Below are positions 62,823 to 64,000 of a stretch of 64,000 nt of DNA, piece by piece (position 1 is the stretch's first letter; every line of letters begins with the position of its first letter). The stretch is from Desarmillaria ectypa. Its lineage: Eukaryota; Basidiomycota; Agaricomycetes; Agaricales; Physalacriaceae. The position numbers and the translations under genes are program-made. The notes below the pieces were generated by a model. That model made no database searches. It was not told the DNA's origin and saw nothing but the letters and a program-made list of their open reading frames with translations. The stretch lies in the NCBI GenBank assembly GCA_030407005.1, contig JAUDYN010000008.1, positions 1,240,001 to 1,304,000 of the forward strand, read 5' to 3'.

Positions 62823-64000
62823 TTACTTGGCGTGAGGATATAGATCATATCCAACCTCCGTATCGACCGTGATTTTGACTCCAACATTACCGTCATCCTT
62901 AACAGCGGGGGTTTGGGAGTTGATTAAGGACTCTTTGTTTTCCTTGACACTAGACCTGTTGTCACTGTCGGTCCATTCTCCCTCCGGTTTAGTGCGCAGT
63001 TCATCCAAGGTGTACGTGTGAGGAGCGCGCGAAATATTCGTGGGAACACCGGAGCGCGTAGAAATGACACGCGCGGTTCGCGACGAAGAGTGAGTCGTGG
63101 AACCCATGACAAAGGTGCCTCCGTAACTGAGTGTTCCCCGAACACCAAGGATGATACGTAGAGTCATGGAAGTCGTGAGAACCGCAGCCATGCTGAGAGA
63201 ATTGCAATAAATAAAACCGAGAAAACAGAAATAATCGGAAAGCGCATTATAACCGCTGACTTACCTCGTAATAATTGTTTTGACGGGATCATTCTCACCG
63301 GTGGGTTTCATGATGAACAAGAAGAGCATGTTGGTCAAATTGACGATCCAGATGGCCTGCACAGAGCGTCGGTTATGCAGCGGTCAAGGTAAGAGGCTGG
63401 AAACACATACGCCATACAGGTTGAGGCCATCACGGAGCATCAACCGCCACGGGCTGAGTGGTTTCGTCGGTAATGATTTCACCGAGCGTAACAAAGCCAA
63501 CACCAACTGATACAGGGCCAATTGATGATATTGAGAAAAGCAGAAGCGTTCAAACTCACAGAGACAGTGTAGAGAAGTGTTGGAAAGACCCAGTATATCC
63601 CGACCCAGTCGTGCTTGATACCAGCAATGCAACCTTGACCTTCTTCAAGAGGAACAACTAATGGAATATGTCACTTAGAAGACCGAGGAAGGAATATCAC
63701 TCCGCTTACCGCGGTAGAAGCCACAGCACACGGCAGTTACGACGACTTGCATGGCGAACAGGGCTCCCATTCCAAAGAGCACCAGTCGATTCTTCTCGTA
63801 GATGGCATGGATCCGGAGGACATGGACGGCTGGATACACATTCAGCAACTTTGTTTGGTGATAAAGGTAGCTATGTGAGTACCTGAAGCCGCGGCGAGAA
63901 GTATAGCAGTGCAAATGGGCTCAAAGAGATAGAATTTTTTGCAGGCCTAGCAGACACATTAATATACCGCGATTAGGACAACAACCGAATCTCACGGATA
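62823..64000 (-). CDS. DUF6533-type fungal multi-pass membrane protein, 5' end outside window
   Basis: A family of seven-helix-like proteins expanded in Agaricomycetes, function unknown. From the right edge the minus strand reads an exon with EPICTAILLAAAS, then VLRIHAIYEKNRLVLFGMGA and ALFAMQVVVTAVCCGFYR. After introns come VPLEEGQGCIAGIKHDWVGI, YWVFPTLLYTVS, LALLRSVKSLPTKPLSPWRL and RDGLNLYG. A segment with NMLFLFIMKPTGENDPVKTI follows, and the last exon has SMAAVLTTSMTLRIILGVRG, then a hydrophilic tail ending VGYDLYPHAK at 62823. The VLRxxAxYxxNR, RDGLNLY and MTLRIIL..RG blocks are typical. The start codon lies beyond base 64000. Confidence 0.82.

Overview
The window reads as a piece of nuclear genome from a basidiomycete fungus, most likely an Agaricomycete. 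Protein-coding genes are split by many introns of about 45-65 bases with GT-AG ends. Gene families typical of this group are present: a DUF6533-type membrane protein, a membrane-anchored RGS protein, a sterol glucosyltransferase with PH/GRAM domains, and a relic of a Plavaka-type transposase. No rRNA, tRNA, CRISPR array or bacterial-style operon was seen. The identifications come from reading translated exons, splice sites and conserved motifs by eye; no database search was possible.

Layout, left to right. 1-4.5 kb: a PP2C phosphatase (cut by the left edge) and an MFS sugar transporter, both minus. 5.8-13.1 kb: a small MYND/HIT-like zinc protein (+), BUD22 (-), a divergent pair of nucleotidyltransferase-like genes (8.7-11.1 kb), and a nucleolin/NSR1-type RNA-binding protein (-). 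13.3-19.9 kb: tubulin cofactor D and V-ATPase subunit B, tandem on plus. 22.0-24.6 kb: a Tcp11/SOK1-family gene (+). 24.6-31.7 kb: about 7 kb in which I can support no gene. 31.7-36.2 kb: a bestrophin-like channel (+) and two tandem dienelactone hydrolases (-). 36.4-40.0 kb: two decayed metabolic genes, an amidohydrolase with a frameshift and a dihydroflavonol-reductase-like gene with stops and frameshifts. 40.5-45.3 kb: an RGS protein with transmembrane segments and a mitochondrial ornithine carrier (both -). 46.4-50.4 kb: a sterol glucosyltransferase (-). 50.9-53.0 kb: DAHP synthase (-) and TIM9 (+), divergent. 54.5-58.9 kb: a PrxQ/BCP-type peroxiredoxin (+), a nitronate monooxygenase (-) and a VHS-GAT trafficking adaptor (-). 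59.3-62.5 kb: a broken C2H2 zinc-finger gene and a 2.4-kb element with near-perfect inverted repeats enclosing a degenerate Plavaka-like transposase. 62.8-64.0 kb: a DUF6533-type membrane protein (-), cut by the right edge.

Most intact genes are housekeeping: ribosome biogenesis (BUD22, nucleolin), tubulin folding, vacuolar acidification, mitochondrial import and transport (TIM9, ornithine carrier), aromatic amino-acid synthesis, and sterol and vesicle traffic. The accessory part (about 31-40 kb) is a small group of catabolic enzymes in which two members have decayed. The most unusual signals are a candidate AT-AC intron in the nucleotidyltransferase gene, a PP2C gene whose first coding exon is the ATG alone followed by a 22-base microexon that builds a predicted myristoylation signal, a dehydrogenase relic whose catalytic tyrosine codon is a stop, and a zinc-finger relic in which every recognisable finger has lost a zinc cysteine.
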